Shown: in pieces, positions 17,980 to 26,743 of the stretch
Numbering within the stretch: the stretch's first letter is position 1
Layout: each line of letters opens with the position of its first letter
NCBI GenBank assembly: GCA_947165025.1
Contig: CAMUYQ010000001.1
Span: 186,001 to 250,000, forward strand
Direction: 5' to 3'
DNA length: 64,000 bases
Source of the DNA: an uncultured Lachnospiraceae bacterium
GTDB lineage: Bacteria > Bacillota > Clostridia > Lachnospirales > Lachnospiraceae
Made by a program: the position numbers and the translations under genes
Notes under the pieces: model-generated
The model's database searches: none
Told to the model about the DNA's origin: nothing
The model's input: only the letters and a program-made list of their open reading frames with translations

Positions 17980-19692
17980 TTATTCGACTGAAACTATGTA
18001 GTAATATATCGGCTGTCCGCCCGGATGAAGCTCAACAGAAAGATCCGGATACTTCTTCTCGACATTGGCGGCAAGATCGTTTGCCATTTCCTCATCGACT
18101 TCATCGCCATAGTAAATGCTGATGATCTCTGACTCGTCATCAACCATTCTCTCGAGCATGTCAAGTGTTGTGACCTCGACAACGCTTCCTACGGCAAGTA
18201 TCTCATGATCGCCGATACCCATTATATTGCCTTTTTTGATGTCCATTCCGTTGATCGACGTATCCCTTACGGCATATGTTACCTGGCCTGTCTTGACGCG
18301 TGTTATGGCATCGTTCATCGCATTTTCATTATCGGAAGGTGTGGCATCATTCATGTATGTGATGAGAGCCGTGATACCCTGCGGTATCGTCTTGGTCGGG
18401 ATAACTATGATCTCTTTATCCTCAACAAGATACTGCGCCTGGTTGGCGGCAAGTATAATATTCTTGTTATTCGGAAGGATGAACACGCACTTCGCATTGA
18501 CATTCGCAATGGCATTGAGCATATCATCGGTCGAAGGATTCATGGTCTGTCCGCCTGTTATCAGGTAGTCAACACCGAGAGATCTGAATATCTCATCGAG
18601 TCCCCTGCCGCAGGAAACTGCAACAAATCCCATTTCCTTCGGTGGCTCTGTAAACTTAACTGCCTCTTTCTTAGGCTCTTCCTTAACAGGTTCAGTTTTG
18701 GGAGCAGCTTCCTTTACGCTCTCTTCGACCTTTGCTTCTTCTTTCGCTTCGGGAACATCCTCTTCGATAACCGGAGCTATCTCGTCCTTATCCCACGGTT
18801 TGATGATAACATCATCGATCGTACCGAAAGAAAGGCACTTTGAAATGATCCTGCCGGGCTCTTCTGTAAATACGCAAACATCAAGCGTTTCGCCAATATC
18901 CGTTATCTTTGCACCTGTTCCGTATGCATCAAGGTATTCACCGAGATTATCTGCATCCGCATCGGAATATGAACTCTTCTTAAATACGGACATCTTTGTC
19001 TCATATGTGATTATCTTCTCTTTTACAACGGCACCGCTTGTGGGCTTTGAGTTAACAAATACAGTGTCGGCATCTTCTCCCGAATAAGCTTCGTATCCTC
19101 CCTTTAATATCTCAAGAAGTCCCTGCCCGCCTGAATCGACAACGCCTGCTTCCTTAAGTACCGGCAGCATATCGGGTGTCTTCTGAAGTACATCTTCTGC
19201 ATAAAAGATGATCTCTTTAAAATATGTATCAAAATCATCAACTTCGTTATTAACTGAAAGTGCTCTTTCGGCAACACCTTTGGCAACCGTAAGGATCGTT
19301 CCTTCCTTCGGCTTCATGACAGCTTTGTATGCTGTCTCTACAGCCTTCTGAAGAGCCTGAGTGAACACCTCCATGTCAAGTTCTTCCTGTTCCTTTATGA
19401 TCTTAGTAAATCCTCTGAACAGCTGGGATAATATAACTCCGGAGTTACCTCTTGCCCCGCGGAGCGAACCTGACGATATGGCCTTGGATACCGCAGCCAT
19501 GTTCATGTCTGATATGGCTTCAACTTCCTTGACAGCAGACATGATCGTAAGTGACATATTTGTACCCGTATCTCCGTCAGGGACAGGGAATACGTTTAAT
19601 TCGTTAATTATTTCCTTCTCGGCTTCAAGCCTTTTCGCACCGGCCAGGAACATCTTTGATAAAGTGCCGGCATCGATCTTATTTGACTGCAA
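17980..19692 (-). CDS. fakA: Fatty acid kinase catalytic subunit (DAK2/DegV-linked)
   Basis: FakA phosphorylates fatty acids held by a DegV-type FakB partner, feeding exogenous fatty acids into phospholipid. The 570-residue protein has the N-terminal DAK2 ATP-binding domain (NVFPVPDGDTGTNM at 33-46, SGSLRGARGNSGVILSQLFRG) and a C-terminal YloV domain with PNNKNIILAANQA and IPTKTIPQGITALI. Between the middle and C-terminal domains, residues about 305-352 form a low-complexity linker rich in Glu, Lys and Pro that I would not expect in the standard protein. Its place downstream of the asp23-family gene and upstream of recG matches the yloU-yloV-recG order of Bacillus. No fakB is in the window. 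Confidence 0.88.
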   Translation of the reverse strand: MQSNKIDAGTLSKMFLAGAKRLEAEKEIINELNVFPVPDGDTGTNMSLTIMSAVKEVEAISDMNMAAVSKAISSGSLRGARGNSGVILSQLFRGFTKIIKEQEELDMEVFTQALQKAVETAYKAVMKPKEGTILTVAKGVAERALSVNNEVDDFDTYFKEIIFYAEDVLQKTPDMLPVLKEAGVVDSGGQGLLEILKGGYEAYSGEDADTVFVNSKPTSGAVVKEKIITYETKMSVFKKSSYSDADADNLGEYLDAYGTGAKITDIGETLDVCVFTEEPGRIISKCLSFGTIDDVIIKPWDKDEIAPVIEEDVPEAKEEAKVEESVKEAAPKTEPVKEEPKKEAVKFTEPPKEMGFVAVSCGRGLDEIFRSLGVDYLITGGQTMNPSTDDMLNAIANVNAKCVFILPNNKNIILAANQAQYLVEDKEIIVIPTKTIPQGITALITYMNDATPSDNENAMNDAITRVKTGQVTYAVRDTSINGMDIKKGNIMGIGDHEILAVGSVVEVTTLDMLERMVDDESEIISIYYGDEVDEEMANDLAANVEKKYPDLSVELHPGGQPIYYYIVSVE

Positions 19693-19718
19693 CTCTCAAT
19701 CCTCCTATATACGAGGGT

Positions 19719-20075
19719 TCAATCGATGAACCGGACGCCCTCAACGAATACGTTTATCTTCTCTATATCAAATCCGGTAAACTCTTCAATCTTGTATTTG
19801 ACATTGTTTACGAGATTTGTCGCAACGGCCCTGATGTTCACGCCGTAGCTGACTATAACGTGAAAATCAAGTATCAGCTTATTATTCTTCATCTGCACAT
19901 TGATGCCTCTTCTGAGATTTTCCTTCTTGAGCATCTTGGCAATACCGTCAGACATGCTTACCGCAGCCATTCCTACTATACCGAAACATTCAACGGCAAC
20001 GCTGCCTGCATATTGAGCAACGACATCAACATCGATTATAAGATTCCCGGAACCTGTTGCCAAAGCTTCCTTCAT
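19719..20075 (-). CDS. Asp23/Gls24 family protein (YloU-like)
   Basis: A 118-residue Asp23/Gls24 (alkaline-shock) family protein. The signature is the central VDVVAQYAGSVAVECFGIVGMA followed by the C-terminal VIVSYGVNIRAVATNLVNNVKYKIEEFTG. The biochemical role is not settled; in Firmicutes members lie next to fakA/yloV, as here. AAAGGAGG is well placed before the ATG. It begins a three-gene unit with fakA and recG. Confidence 0.92.
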   Translation of the reverse strand: MKEALATGSGNLIIDVDVVAQYAGSVAVECFGIVGMAAVSMSDGIAKMLKKENLRRGINVQMKNNKLILDFHVIVSYGVNIRAVATNLVNNVKYKIEEFTGFDIEKINVFVEGVRFID

Positions 20076-20137
20076 ATAGAAACCTCCTTTAATCCCAAAT
20101 ATTATCTCCCTTATACTGCTTTTTGCAAAGCAGATAT

Positions 20138-20166
20138 ATTATACACGCAAAACAAACCGTTGAAAA
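20138..20166 (-). promoter_or_regulatory. Promoter of the asp23-fakA-recG unit
   Basis: A minus-strand TATAAT (20138-20143) is preceded 17 bases upstream by a weak TTTTCA -35. Downstream, the leader contains a small hairpin (CTGCTTT/AAAGCAG, about 20116-20133). It lies back to back with the rpmB promoter. Confidence 0.5.
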
Positions 20167-20199
20167 CAACAAAAATTAACAATACAATGAAACAAATGC

Positions 20200-20228
20200 T
20201 TGCAATGGATATGAACTTTTGATAAAAT
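20200..20228 (+). promoter_or_regulatory. Promoter of rpmB
   Basis: TTGCAA (20200-20205) and TAAAAT (20223-20228) are separated by 17 bases on the plus strand, about 50 bases upstream of the rpmB AGGAGG. Confidence 0.6.
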
Positions 20229-20286
20229 ACCCGTGTTGCGTAAAAATCAGGTAGTTAGTGTATATATATATTCAGGAGGTTTTATT

Positions 20287-20472
20287 ATGGCTAAATGTGA
20301 TATTTGCGGAAAAGGCGTACATTTCGGTAACAATGTGAGCCATTCACACAGACGTTCAAACCGCATCTTCCATGCAAACGTTAAGCGTGTTAAGTGCATG
20401 GTAAAGGGAACACCTACTACTCTTCATGTATGTTCCAGATGCTTAAAGTCCGATAAGGTTGAAAGAGCTTAA
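20287..20472 (+). CDS. rpmB: 50S ribosomal protein L28 (zinc-ribbon form)
   Basis: L28, a structural protein of the large ribosomal subunit, 61 residues. Two Cys pairs, CDIC (Cys4, Cys7) and CSRC (Cys49, Cys52), make it the zinc-binding C+ form; many bacteria carry a second, Cys-free copy used when zinc is low, which is not seen in this window. The ATG at 20287 is preceded by AGGAGG at 20275-20280; an upstream in-frame start at 20233 lies before the ribosome binding site and is not used. It is monocistronic, between its own promoter and a bidirectional terminator. Confidence 0.97.
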   Translation: MAKCDICGKGVHFGNNVSHSHRRSNRIFHANVKRVKCMVKGTPTTLHVCSRCLKSDKVERA

Positions 20473-20494
20473 TTCATCCCAAACGTGTTGTTAC

Positions 20495-20526
20495 TAAAAA
20501 AGAACCTCTCACGAGGTTCTTTTTTG
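20495..20526. terminator. Bidirectional terminator between rpmB and gerW
   Basis: Perfect stem AAGAACCTC/GAGGTTCTT (20500-20521) flanked by A-run on the left and T-run on the right, so it can end both rpmB (+) and the converging gerW transcript (-). Confidence 0.93.
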
Positions 20527-20535
20527 TTGCTTATA

Positions 20536-20928
20536 TCACTCTTCATCCGAATTATCAGTTGCCTTGAGCACCTCTTCATCGGAAAGCGTACTCTCTTTCT
20601 TTGCAGTGATCTTATTCATGATCTCCGGTACCATATCTATTATCTTTGTTATGGTATCCTGGTTTTTGATCGAAACAACCCTTGTTGAGTTATTCTGAAC
20701 GACAAGAACCGCGGTCGGTGTCATCTTACCAGTAAGTCCGCCTGCACCGTTATCTTTCTTGTCGCCGCGGAATGTTCCTGCTCCGACTCCGAATGATACA
20801 TCAACAAAAGGAATAAGTATCGTATCCTTAACAACGACCGGTTCTCCTACAACGGTCTTGCTCGAAAGAAAGCCTTCCATTCCTTCAAGAAGTGAATTGA
20901 CTACTGAATTAAAACTGCTCTCTGCCAT
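20536..20928 (-). CDS. GerW/YtfJ family sporulation protein
   Basis: A 130-residue GerW (YtfJ) family protein. The core VVGEPVVVKDTILIPFVDVSFGVGAG and the stretch GGLTGKMTPTAVLVVQNNSTRVVSI are typical. In Bacillus the family is linked to spore formation and germination; many non-sporulating Clostridia also carry it. A disordered acidic tail (STLSDEEVLKATDNSDEE) ends the protein. It follows the DUF2953 gene, the same partner order as ytfI-ytfJ in Bacillus, and ends at the bidirectional terminator. Confidence 0.9.
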   Translation of the reverse strand: MAESSFNSVVNSLLEGMEGFLSSKTVVGEPVVVKDTILIPFVDVSFGVGAGTFRGDKKDNGAGGLTGKMTPTAVLVVQNNSTRVVSIKNQDTITKIIDMVPEIMNKITAKKESTLSDEEVLKATDNSDEE

Positions 20929-20955
20929 GATGATCCTCCATATGATGAAATAAGT

Positions 20956-21861
20956 TTAACCTTCCGAATGTCTTTTGTAAAGCCGGCGCATTCTTTTGAT
21001 ATCCTTGTTAAAATACAGTTTAAGGAAGCAGACAGCCGGTGTTATAAGCGAAAAATGTCCTTTTATCTTAAGATCGCCATAAATATCCGTATCCTCAAAT
21101 CCGGGATCTATAGTAAGTTTTTTCGGAAGCGCCGGATAAATGAGTGCCAGATACATCAGTATCTTTCCTGTCGTTGCAGGATCCTCGGATCCGAAATGTA
21201 CAAATCCCTTTACGCTTCGCGGTGCTATCTTTTTAAGAAGTTTTATGATCTGGGCCTTTATGACTGCAACCGCCTCACGGTTTCTGTCATCATGAAACAT
21301 CCTGTCCCAGAATCTGATGTTCTTTCTGATCTTTGTGTATTTTTCTGAAGCCTTATCATATTTTGAAGAAATCTTTGAGATAAGCTCTTCTAATTTATCT
21401 GTGATATCAACCGGACTTTCTTCGGATCCCTCCGTAGTTGTCCGCTTATCATCATCGTCAGTTGATGCGGCATTATCTTCTGCAAATGACGTATCCCCGT
21501 TCCAGTCAACCGAAAACTCTTCTTCGGATGCTTCTTCAACTGATACCGGTTCCTCAACTGCAGGTTTATCAGTTTTTTCTGCTCTCTTAGCTTCCTTCTT
21601 CTTTCCCGGAAGAAACTTTATCCCGAATATCCTGACAACATATCCGGCTTCACCTTCGTAATATGCCTTTATATGTACGATATGAAGAAGGAATGATACT
21701 ACAGCCTTTGCCTTCGGATCGCCTTCCTGAGGCTTATCGCCCGTTATCCTGTACCTTATCGGAACAAACAGGACGATCGCTATAACAAGAAGGATAAGAG
21801 CCACAACCGATAACAGCACAATACCTATGATCTTTAGAATTGTCAGTAAAACGGCGGGCAT
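20956..21861 (-). CDS. DUF2953 (YtfI-like) membrane-anchored protein
   Basis: A 301-residue protein with one N-terminal membrane helix (about residues 5-33, LLTILKIIGIVLLSVVALIL) and the YtfI-type sequence that follows (VPIRYRITGDKPQEGDPK, VVSFLLHIVHIKAYYEGE). The middle (about 95-150) is an acidic, low-complexity segment. The C-terminal part (GFVHFGSEDPATTGKILMYL) is the conserved DUF2953 region. Its function is unknown; it pairs with the downstream GerW-family gene. The start overlaps the upstream unknown gene (TAATG). Confidence 0.85.
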   Translation of the reverse strand: MPAVLLTILKIIGIVLLSVVALILLVIAIVLFVPIRYRITGDKPQEGDPKAKAVVSFLLHIVHIKAYYEGEAGYVVRIFGIKFLPGKKKEAKRAEKTDKPAVEEPVSVEEASEEEFSVDWNGDTSFAEDNAASTDDDDKRTTTEGSEESPVDITDKLEELISKISSKYDKASEKYTKIRKNIRFWDRMFHDDRNREAVAVIKAQIIKLLKKIAPRSVKGFVHFGSEDPATTGKILMYLALIYPALPKKLTIDPGFEDTDIYGDLKIKGHFSLITPAVCFLKLYFNKDIKRMRRLYKRHSEG

Positions 21862-22193
21862 TATGTATGATCCTTAATAAAATCTTCGTAATATGAACGA
21901 ACTTCAAAAATGCTCCCGCGCTCACTGAGGCATTCATTTATCATCTTTTCAACAAGACCTGTTGCCTCTTTAAAGCTTGTCGCAATACCGATGATAACAC
22001 GGTTGCTCTTTCTGATGTTCTTCTGCTTGAACACGGCTGCTGGATATATGTCGAAGAGATCCTTTTTATTATCGGAAAGCGTGATGAAATGAAGATTTGT
22101 CATTCCGATTCCGCAAGCCATCTTCCATTTTATGGATGACAGTCTGAAATCAACATTCTTCGAAACATAAGGCTTGTCAACAAACCTGACCAC
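21861..22193 (-). CDS. Small protein of unknown function
   Basis: I do not recognise the family. The 110-residue protein is soluble and basic, without a signal peptide, membrane segment or cysteine-cluster motif beyond one Cys near the start. The start is a GTG at 22193, supported by AAAGGAG six bases upstream. It shares a TAATG overlap with the DUF2953 gene, so it is the first gene of the unit that ends with gerW. Codon pattern and spacing argue that it is a real gene. Confidence 0.75.
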   Translation of the reverse strand: MVRFVDKPYVSKNVDFRLSSIKWKMACGIGMTNLHFITLSDNKKDLFDIYPAAVFKQKNIRKSNRVIIGIATSFKEATGLVEKMINECLSERGSIFEVRSYYEDFIKDHT

Positions 22194-22229
22194 TGCTTAC
22201 TCCTTTTATCCGTGTGCAAAAACAAGATG

Positions 22230-22258
22230 ATTATAACAAAAAATCGCTGAAAATGAAA
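22230..22258 (-). promoter_or_regulatory. Promoter upstream of the 110-residue unknown gene
   Basis: A minus-strand extended -10, TGTTATAAT (TATAAT at 22230-22235), lies about 37 bases before the GTG. The -35 at the expected distance is poor (TTCATT). Confidence 0.45.
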
Positions 22259-22267
22259 ATCTAATTA

Positions 22268-22296
22268 TTGACAAGGAACTTACTGATTTTTATACT
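22268..22296 (+). promoter_or_regulatory. Promoter of the HD-GYP-like gene
   Basis: Consensus TTGACA (22268-22273), a 17-base spacer and TATACT (22291-22296) on the plus strand, 21 bases before the ATG, giving a very short leader. Confidence 0.75.
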
Positions 22297-22317
22297 AAAA
22301 CAAAAGGGGTGTATAAC

Positions 22318-23379
22318 ATGGAACTTAAAGCTGTGATCGGGTTGACTCCGGGGGCGGTTGTGGCCGAGGATGTTCTGGACCATAAGGGGAATGTAATTAT
22401 CAAGAAGAACACGTCTCTTGATAAGTTTCTTATACAGAAGCTTAATGTCGCAAAGATCTCCTGTGTCAATATCAAAGAACCTGAAGATTTTCTGACCACT
22501 TATTTTGAGAAGATAAAGGTCAGCAAGACATTTAAACAGTTCTACGAGATATACTCGAAGAACTTCTTTGAATTGAAAAAAATGATGGAGGAGTTCCTTT
22601 CCACCAAAAATCCTATCGATTCAAACAAGCTCTATGAGATCGTCGATGATATCACTAACCCGTTTAAACATTCAAAGATCACTATCCTTGACATGCTCAC
22701 GGTACTTGAGACAGCTGAAGCTGATTTTCTGTACACCCATTCGATAAATGTAGCACTGATCTGTAACTATACAGCAAAATGGTTCAGGCTTGATGAAGAG
22801 GATGCAAAATCTCTCGTACTGTGCGGTTTCTTTTATGACATCGGAAAGTTCATGATCCCCCAGGAAATCCTGCTTAAACAGGGGAGGCTTACCGATGAAG
22901 AGTTCAAGACCATCAAGAACCATACAGTGATCGGTTACAAGATGCTTCAGCCGTTTGAGATAGATGAACGAATAAAGCTCTGCGCTCTCATGCATCACGA
23001 ACGTATAGACGGAACAGGTTATCCTCAGGGGCTTGTTGACGAGCAGATCGATCAGTTTGCAAAGATCACTGCAATCCTTGACAGCTACGAAGCGATGACG
23101 AGTTACAGGTCTTACCGTGCTCCGCTCTGTCCCTTCACTGTCATTGAGATATTTGAGAAGGATGGCTACGGCAAATACGATACCGGATATTACATGACGT
23201 TCCTTGAGAGAATGGTTGAGGAATATATCGGTAAAGAGGTAGAGCTTTCCGATGGTACGATAGCAGTCGTGGTTCTGATCAACAAACAGAAGCTCTCACG
23301 GCCGATGGTCAAGACAGAGGACGGCAAATACATAGACCTTACAGCACAGAAGAATCTGTCAATAAAAGCTTTGGTATAA
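22318..23379 (+). CDS. HD-GYP-domain protein with altered HD motif
   Basis: The 353-residue protein has an N-terminal segment like that of many HD-GYP regulators (PGAVVAEDVLDHKGNVIIKK) and a C-terminal HD-GYP domain (about 125-310), the fold of cyclic-di-GMP phosphodiesterases. Most of the domain is intact: His141, HHERIDGTGYPQG (226-238) and ILDSYEAMTSYRSYR. The HD pair itself, normally LLHDIGK, reads FFYDIGK (Tyr173-Asp174), so one metal-binding His is missing. It may be a receptor or a weakened enzyme. The ATG at 22318 follows AAGGGGTG. It is monocistronic, with its own promoter and terminator. Confidence 0.85.
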   Translation: MELKAVIGLTPGAVVAEDVLDHKGNVIIKKNTSLDKFLIQKLNVAKISCVNIKEPEDFLTTYFEKIKVSKTFKQFYEIYSKNFFELKKMMEEFLSTKNPIDSNKLYEIVDDITNPFKHSKITILDMLTVLETAEADFLYTHSINVALICNYTAKWFRLDEEDAKSLVLCGFFYDIGKFMIPQEILLKQGRLTDEEFKTIKNHTVIGYKMLQPFEIDERIKLCALMHHERIDGTGYPQGLVDEQIDQFAKITAILDSYEAMTSYRSYRAPLCPFTVIEIFEKDGYGKYDTGYYMTFLERMVEEYIGKEVELSDGTIAVVVLINKQKLSRPMVKTEDGKYIDLTAQKNLSIKALV

Positions 23380-23396
23380 ATACCAAAGCTTTTTTA
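23365..23396 (+). terminator. Terminator of the HD-GYP-like gene
   Basis: Perfect 12-bp stem AAAGCTTTGGTA/TACCAAAGCTTT (23365-23392), loop TAAA, followed by Ts. It begins within the last codons of the gene and runs into the 3' end of the converging Nudix gene. Confidence 0.9.
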
Positions 23397-23831
23397 TTCC
23401 CACTTACCTTCTCTCTTTAATTGTCTGTACATATTGTACCCGCGCTCAAGTATCAGTCTTTCATTGTCAAACTTAAGCAGATGATATGCTTCATGGTACT
23501 TGTAATATCCGCTGTCCCTGAAGTATTCCTCATGCTGTGGCTTCGAGTCATAACTGTGCGATTTCATAAGATACCAGTGAACTTCCTTGCTGACGGTATC
23601 TTCGGGAACAACGAACGAGTAGATCGTCCTGTCGATATAATCAATGATCGTTCCGTCAACGCCGGCCTCTTCCTTTACCTCGCGAAGCGCAGTGGCCTCA
23701 TGAGTCTCACCTTCTTCAACGGTTCCTTTCGGAAGTACCCAGCCTTCATATCTGTTATTGTAGTTTTTGTAAAGCAGCAGTATCTTGCCTCTGTATATCA
23801 CAAGTCCGCCGCAGCTTGTCGCTTCAATCAT
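23394..23831 (-). CDS. Nudix hydrolase
   Basis: A 145-residue Nudix-fold hydrolase that would cleave a nucleoside diphosphate linked to another moiety. The Nudix box is complete: GTVEEGETHEATALREVKEEAGV, with the REVKEE metal-binding core. The substrate cannot be read from sequence; the WVLPKGTVEEGE start recalls the Ap4A hydrolase/MutT branch. It follows the PBP gene after about 50 bases and converges with the HD-GYP-like gene. Confidence 0.92.
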   Translation of the reverse strand: MIEATSCGGLVIYRGKILLLYKNYNNRYEGWVLPKGTVEEGETHEATALREVKEEAGVDGTIIDYIDRTIYSFVVPEDTVSKEVHWYLMKSHSYDSKPQHEEYFRDSGYYKYHEAYHLLKFDNERLILERGYNMYRQLKREGKWE

Positions 23832-23882
23832 ATTGCGATCATTCTTTCTTCTTAAATGTCAGTTTTGATTAATAGAATAACA

Positions 23883-25367
23883 TCACTCAAAATACGCGTC
23901 AAATACTCTTTTTGCTATAGGTGCCGCAACGGCCCCTCCGCTTCCGCCGCCTTCGACGATCACAGTGACTGCTATCTCGGGATCATCATTGCCCGCAAAG
24001 CCGGTAAACCAGGCGTGTGACAACGATTTATTGGATGAATACTCTGCCGATCCTGTCTTACCTGAGATCTTATATCCGTTCGTATCAAGAACACGCTGGG
24101 CAGTTCCGTTTACAACAACTTCCCGCATCATCTTGCGAAGGCTCTCGGAATATCCGGAATCGATCAGTCTTCCGTACTCACGGACACTGTTTGTTGATAT
24201 CGTACCTCCGTCCGTATTCTGAATCTCGGATACCACATAAGGTCTCATGAGTATTCCGTCGTTCGCAATGGCAGACGTTATCATGAGCATATGTATCGGG
24301 CTGATGAGAGTCCTGCCCTGTCCAATACCGGTCTGGAGCAGATCATCGGTGGACGAATCCTTTCCGATGTCCGAAAATGCCATTGAATACTTGAACGGCA
24401 ATGGAAGCTGTCTGTTGAACATAAGCTCCGACAAAGTATCCGAAAACTTCTTCTTATCAAGCATTGACGAGATGTTTGCAAACGACGAATTACATGATTT
24501 TGCGAAGCTGTCGTCAAAGTTTACCCATCCGTGGCTCGTCTCGTTATAACAGTTTATTATCGAGCCTTTGTATTCAAAGCTGCCTTTACACTCAAATCCA
24601 TAGTCGTGAACATTTCCGTTATGTTCCTTAAGATACTCAAGCGCCGTGACTATCTTAAATGTGGAGCCGGGCGGGTATGATCCGAGAAATGCACGGTTTA
24701 AGAGAGGTGAATTCTCTGTATCCGCATTAAGAACATCCCAACGTCCCATCACTTCATTAGGATCAAAGTCTGGTTTTGATACTACGCAAAGAATCTCACC
24801 TGTCTTAACATCCATTGCAACTACCGCTCCGCGTCTGTCATCCATCGCATCGTATGCAGCTTCCTGCATCGCGGTATTAAGGGTAGTATAAACGTTGTCC
24901 CCATGATTTTTCCTGCCGGCAAGGTCGTTTCTGATACGGTTTGCAATGTTGCCGTCGCATGAAAGGAGTGTGTAGTTTTCCATAGATTCGACACCGAGCA
25001 CTCCGTGCGTGGAATATCCGACAATGTGAGCAAACGTGTTCCTGTAAGGATAACTCCTGTAGTATCCGCCGTCATTATCGGACATAGTGGTCGCAAGAAC
25101 GTTTCCTTCACGGGAAAGGATATCTCCCCGGATGATACGGGATTCGAGAAGGGCCTGTCGTTTATTGTAGGTGTTGTTTATGATGTTTTTACTCTTTACC
25201 TGCGTGAAATAACCGAGATATACGAGCATCACAAGAAACAGTCCGATGAAGAGGTATGCTATAGCGCCAATCTCGCGGTTTGAATCGATGTGACGCCTGC
25301 CCGGACGTATCTTCTGCTTATCATAAGTATTAAGTTTTGTCCTGATCTTATCAAAAAGTTTCATCAT
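23883..25367 (-). CDS. Penicillin-binding transpeptidase (class B PBP)
   Basis: A class B penicillin-binding protein of 494 residues that crosslinks peptidoglycan outside the membrane. One membrane helix lies at about residues 35-55, then the dimerisation domain, then the transpeptidase domain with its three active-site motifs: STFK (235-238), SCN (291-293) and KTGS (437-440). It is shorter than PBP2/PBP3 of E. coli but similar to the PbpA/FtsI-like proteins encoded next to a SEDS gene in actinobacteria and Clostridia. It follows the SEDS gene by three bases, so the two probably form one synthase pair. Two adjacent ATGs (25367 and 25364) are possible; no strong ribosome binding site distinguishes them. 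Confidence 0.93.
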   Translation of the reverse strand: MMKLFDKIRTKLNTYDKQKIRPGRRHIDSNREIGAIAYLFIGLFLVMLVYLGYFTQVKSKNIINNTYNKRQALLESRIIRGDILSREGNVLATTMSDNDGGYYRSYPYRNTFAHIVGYSTHGVLGVESMENYTLLSCDGNIANRIRNDLAGRKNHGDNVYTTLNTAMQEAAYDAMDDRRGAVVAMDVKTGEILCVVSKPDFDPNEVMGRWDVLNADTENSPLLNRAFLGSYPPGSTFKIVTALEYLKEHNGNVHDYGFECKGSFEYKGSIINCYNETSHGWVNFDDSFAKSCNSSFANISSMLDKKKFSDTLSELMFNRQLPLPFKYSMAFSDIGKDSSTDDLLQTGIGQGRTLISPIHMLMITSAIANDGILMRPYVVSEIQNTDGGTISTNSVREYGRLIDSGYSESLRKMMREVVVNGTAQRVLDTNGYKISGKTGSAEYSSNKSLSHAWFTGFAGNDDPEIAVTVIVEGGGSGGAVAAPIAKRVFDAYFE

Positions 25368-25370
25368 ATA

Positions 25371-26741
25371 TCACTGAAGCTCGACAATATCAAGCTTTTC
25401 GGTCTTAAAGTCAGCTGCGGTAAGCGGCTTCTGTTTACGATTATCGTGTCCCTTACTGATATACAGGCCCTGGATAACTGCAAAAACGCAGCATGTAACG
25501 GCAACGCTTGTTCCGCCGTAGCTTACGAGCGGAAGCGTCACACCTGTCAGAGGTATGAACTTAATAACCCCGCCGACAGTAAGGAATACCTGGAAAATGT
25601 ATGATACCGACAATCCGAGTGCAACAAGTTTAAAGAACGGATCTTCAAACTTCATGGCTATGTTTATGAACATTACAAAACATGAGAGGCATAAGAGCAC
25701 AAGACACATGCCGAATATCACGCCGAACTCCTCGCATATCGCGGAAAAGATGAAATCCGCGGCCACAACAGGTATCGTCTGCGGCGCGCCCTGTCCTATC
25801 CCCATTCCGAGCCACCCGCCTGTACCTATCGCAAACAGGCTCTGTGCGATCTGATATCCTGCGTCGGTAATGTTTCCCATCGGATCAAGAAATGCAGTGA
25901 CCCTGACCCTTACGTGTGAGAACAGCTTGTATCCGCCGACGGCTCCTGCCGCCCCGCCCACCAGACCTATAAGGAAATACCAGATATTTCTCGTTGCAGC
26001 AAACAGCATACAGAAATAAACAATAAAGAATATGATAGCGCTTCCGAGGTCCTTTGATGCAACAAGCAGAAGTACATGGATCATCGCTATGACTGCACTT
26101 ATGATTATCGCCTTTAAATGGTGATCGTGCGCAAGTATCGACGCGATCGCAAATACAAATATGATCTTCACATATTCGGAAGGCTGGAACGTATAGCTTG
26201 AGATTGTAATATTTATCTTCGATCCGTTTATGACGGTTGAAAACATCAGTACCGCAGCAAGGCTAGCTATGCCTATACCGACGTACAGCCACTTAAACTT
26301 CTCAAAAAACCTTATCCTGCTGATTATATAAGGTACGACCATCGTCACGGCAACAGCACCCATTACGATATAGAACTGCCGCATCGCCTTATTATATGAG
26401 ATACGCGTCAGGATCAGCAGGCCTATCGTGACGAGCATGCACATATTGTTGATGATAAGGCTGTTAGCCCTCGGATATATAAGCTTATATGATATGAGAA
26501 TGACAAGAATGCCTATCTGCTGTATCAGATAAGCCTTGAAATACTTCATGTCACCGTTCTGAGCGTAAAGTGATATAAAACCGCAGAAATGAACCATGAC
26601 CATGAAGAAATTCTGGCGAAGATAGATACCCTTCCTGTCATATTCGTTTCCGAACCTGAAGACCGCAAAACACTGGATCGTATATATCGACATGCATATC
26701 AGGATCAGATATCTGCTTATCTCGATCACTATCCTGTCCAC
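25371..26741 (-). CDS. SEDS-family peptidoglycan polymerase (FtsW/RodA/SpoVE)
   Basis: A polytopic membrane glycosyltransferase that polymerises lipid II. The 456-residue sequence is mostly hydrophobic helices, with SEDS landmarks TFQPSEYVKIIFVFAIAS, SKDLGSAIIFFIVYF, TGGWLGMGIGQG, FSAICEEFGVIFGM and PLTGVTLPLVSYGGTS. Which SEDS type (elongation, division or sporulation) cannot be told. The start is a GTG at 26741, with AGAGGAG ten bases upstream, overlapping the region just after the U32 stop. The next gene is its likely PBP partner. Confidence 0.93.
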   Translation of the reverse strand: MDRIVIEISRYLILICMSIYTIQCFAVFRFGNEYDRKGIYLRQNFFMVMVHFCGFISLYAQNGDMKYFKAYLIQQIGILVILISYKLIYPRANSLIINNMCMLVTIGLLILTRISYNKAMRQFYIVMGAVAVTMVVPYIISRIRFFEKFKWLYVGIGIASLAAVLMFSTVINGSKINITISSYTFQPSEYVKIIFVFAIASILAHDHHLKAIIISAVIAMIHVLLLVASKDLGSAIIFFIVYFCMLFAATRNIWYFLIGLVGGAAGAVGGYKLFSHVRVRVTAFLDPMGNITDAGYQIAQSLFAIGTGGWLGMGIGQGAPQTIPVVAADFIFSAICEEFGVIFGMCLVLLCLSCFVMFINIAMKFEDPFFKLVALGLSVSYIFQVFLTVGGVIKFIPLTGVTLPLVSYGGTSVAVTCCVFAVIQGLYISKGHDNRKQKPLTAADFKTEKLDIVELQ

Positions 26742-26743
26742 GT

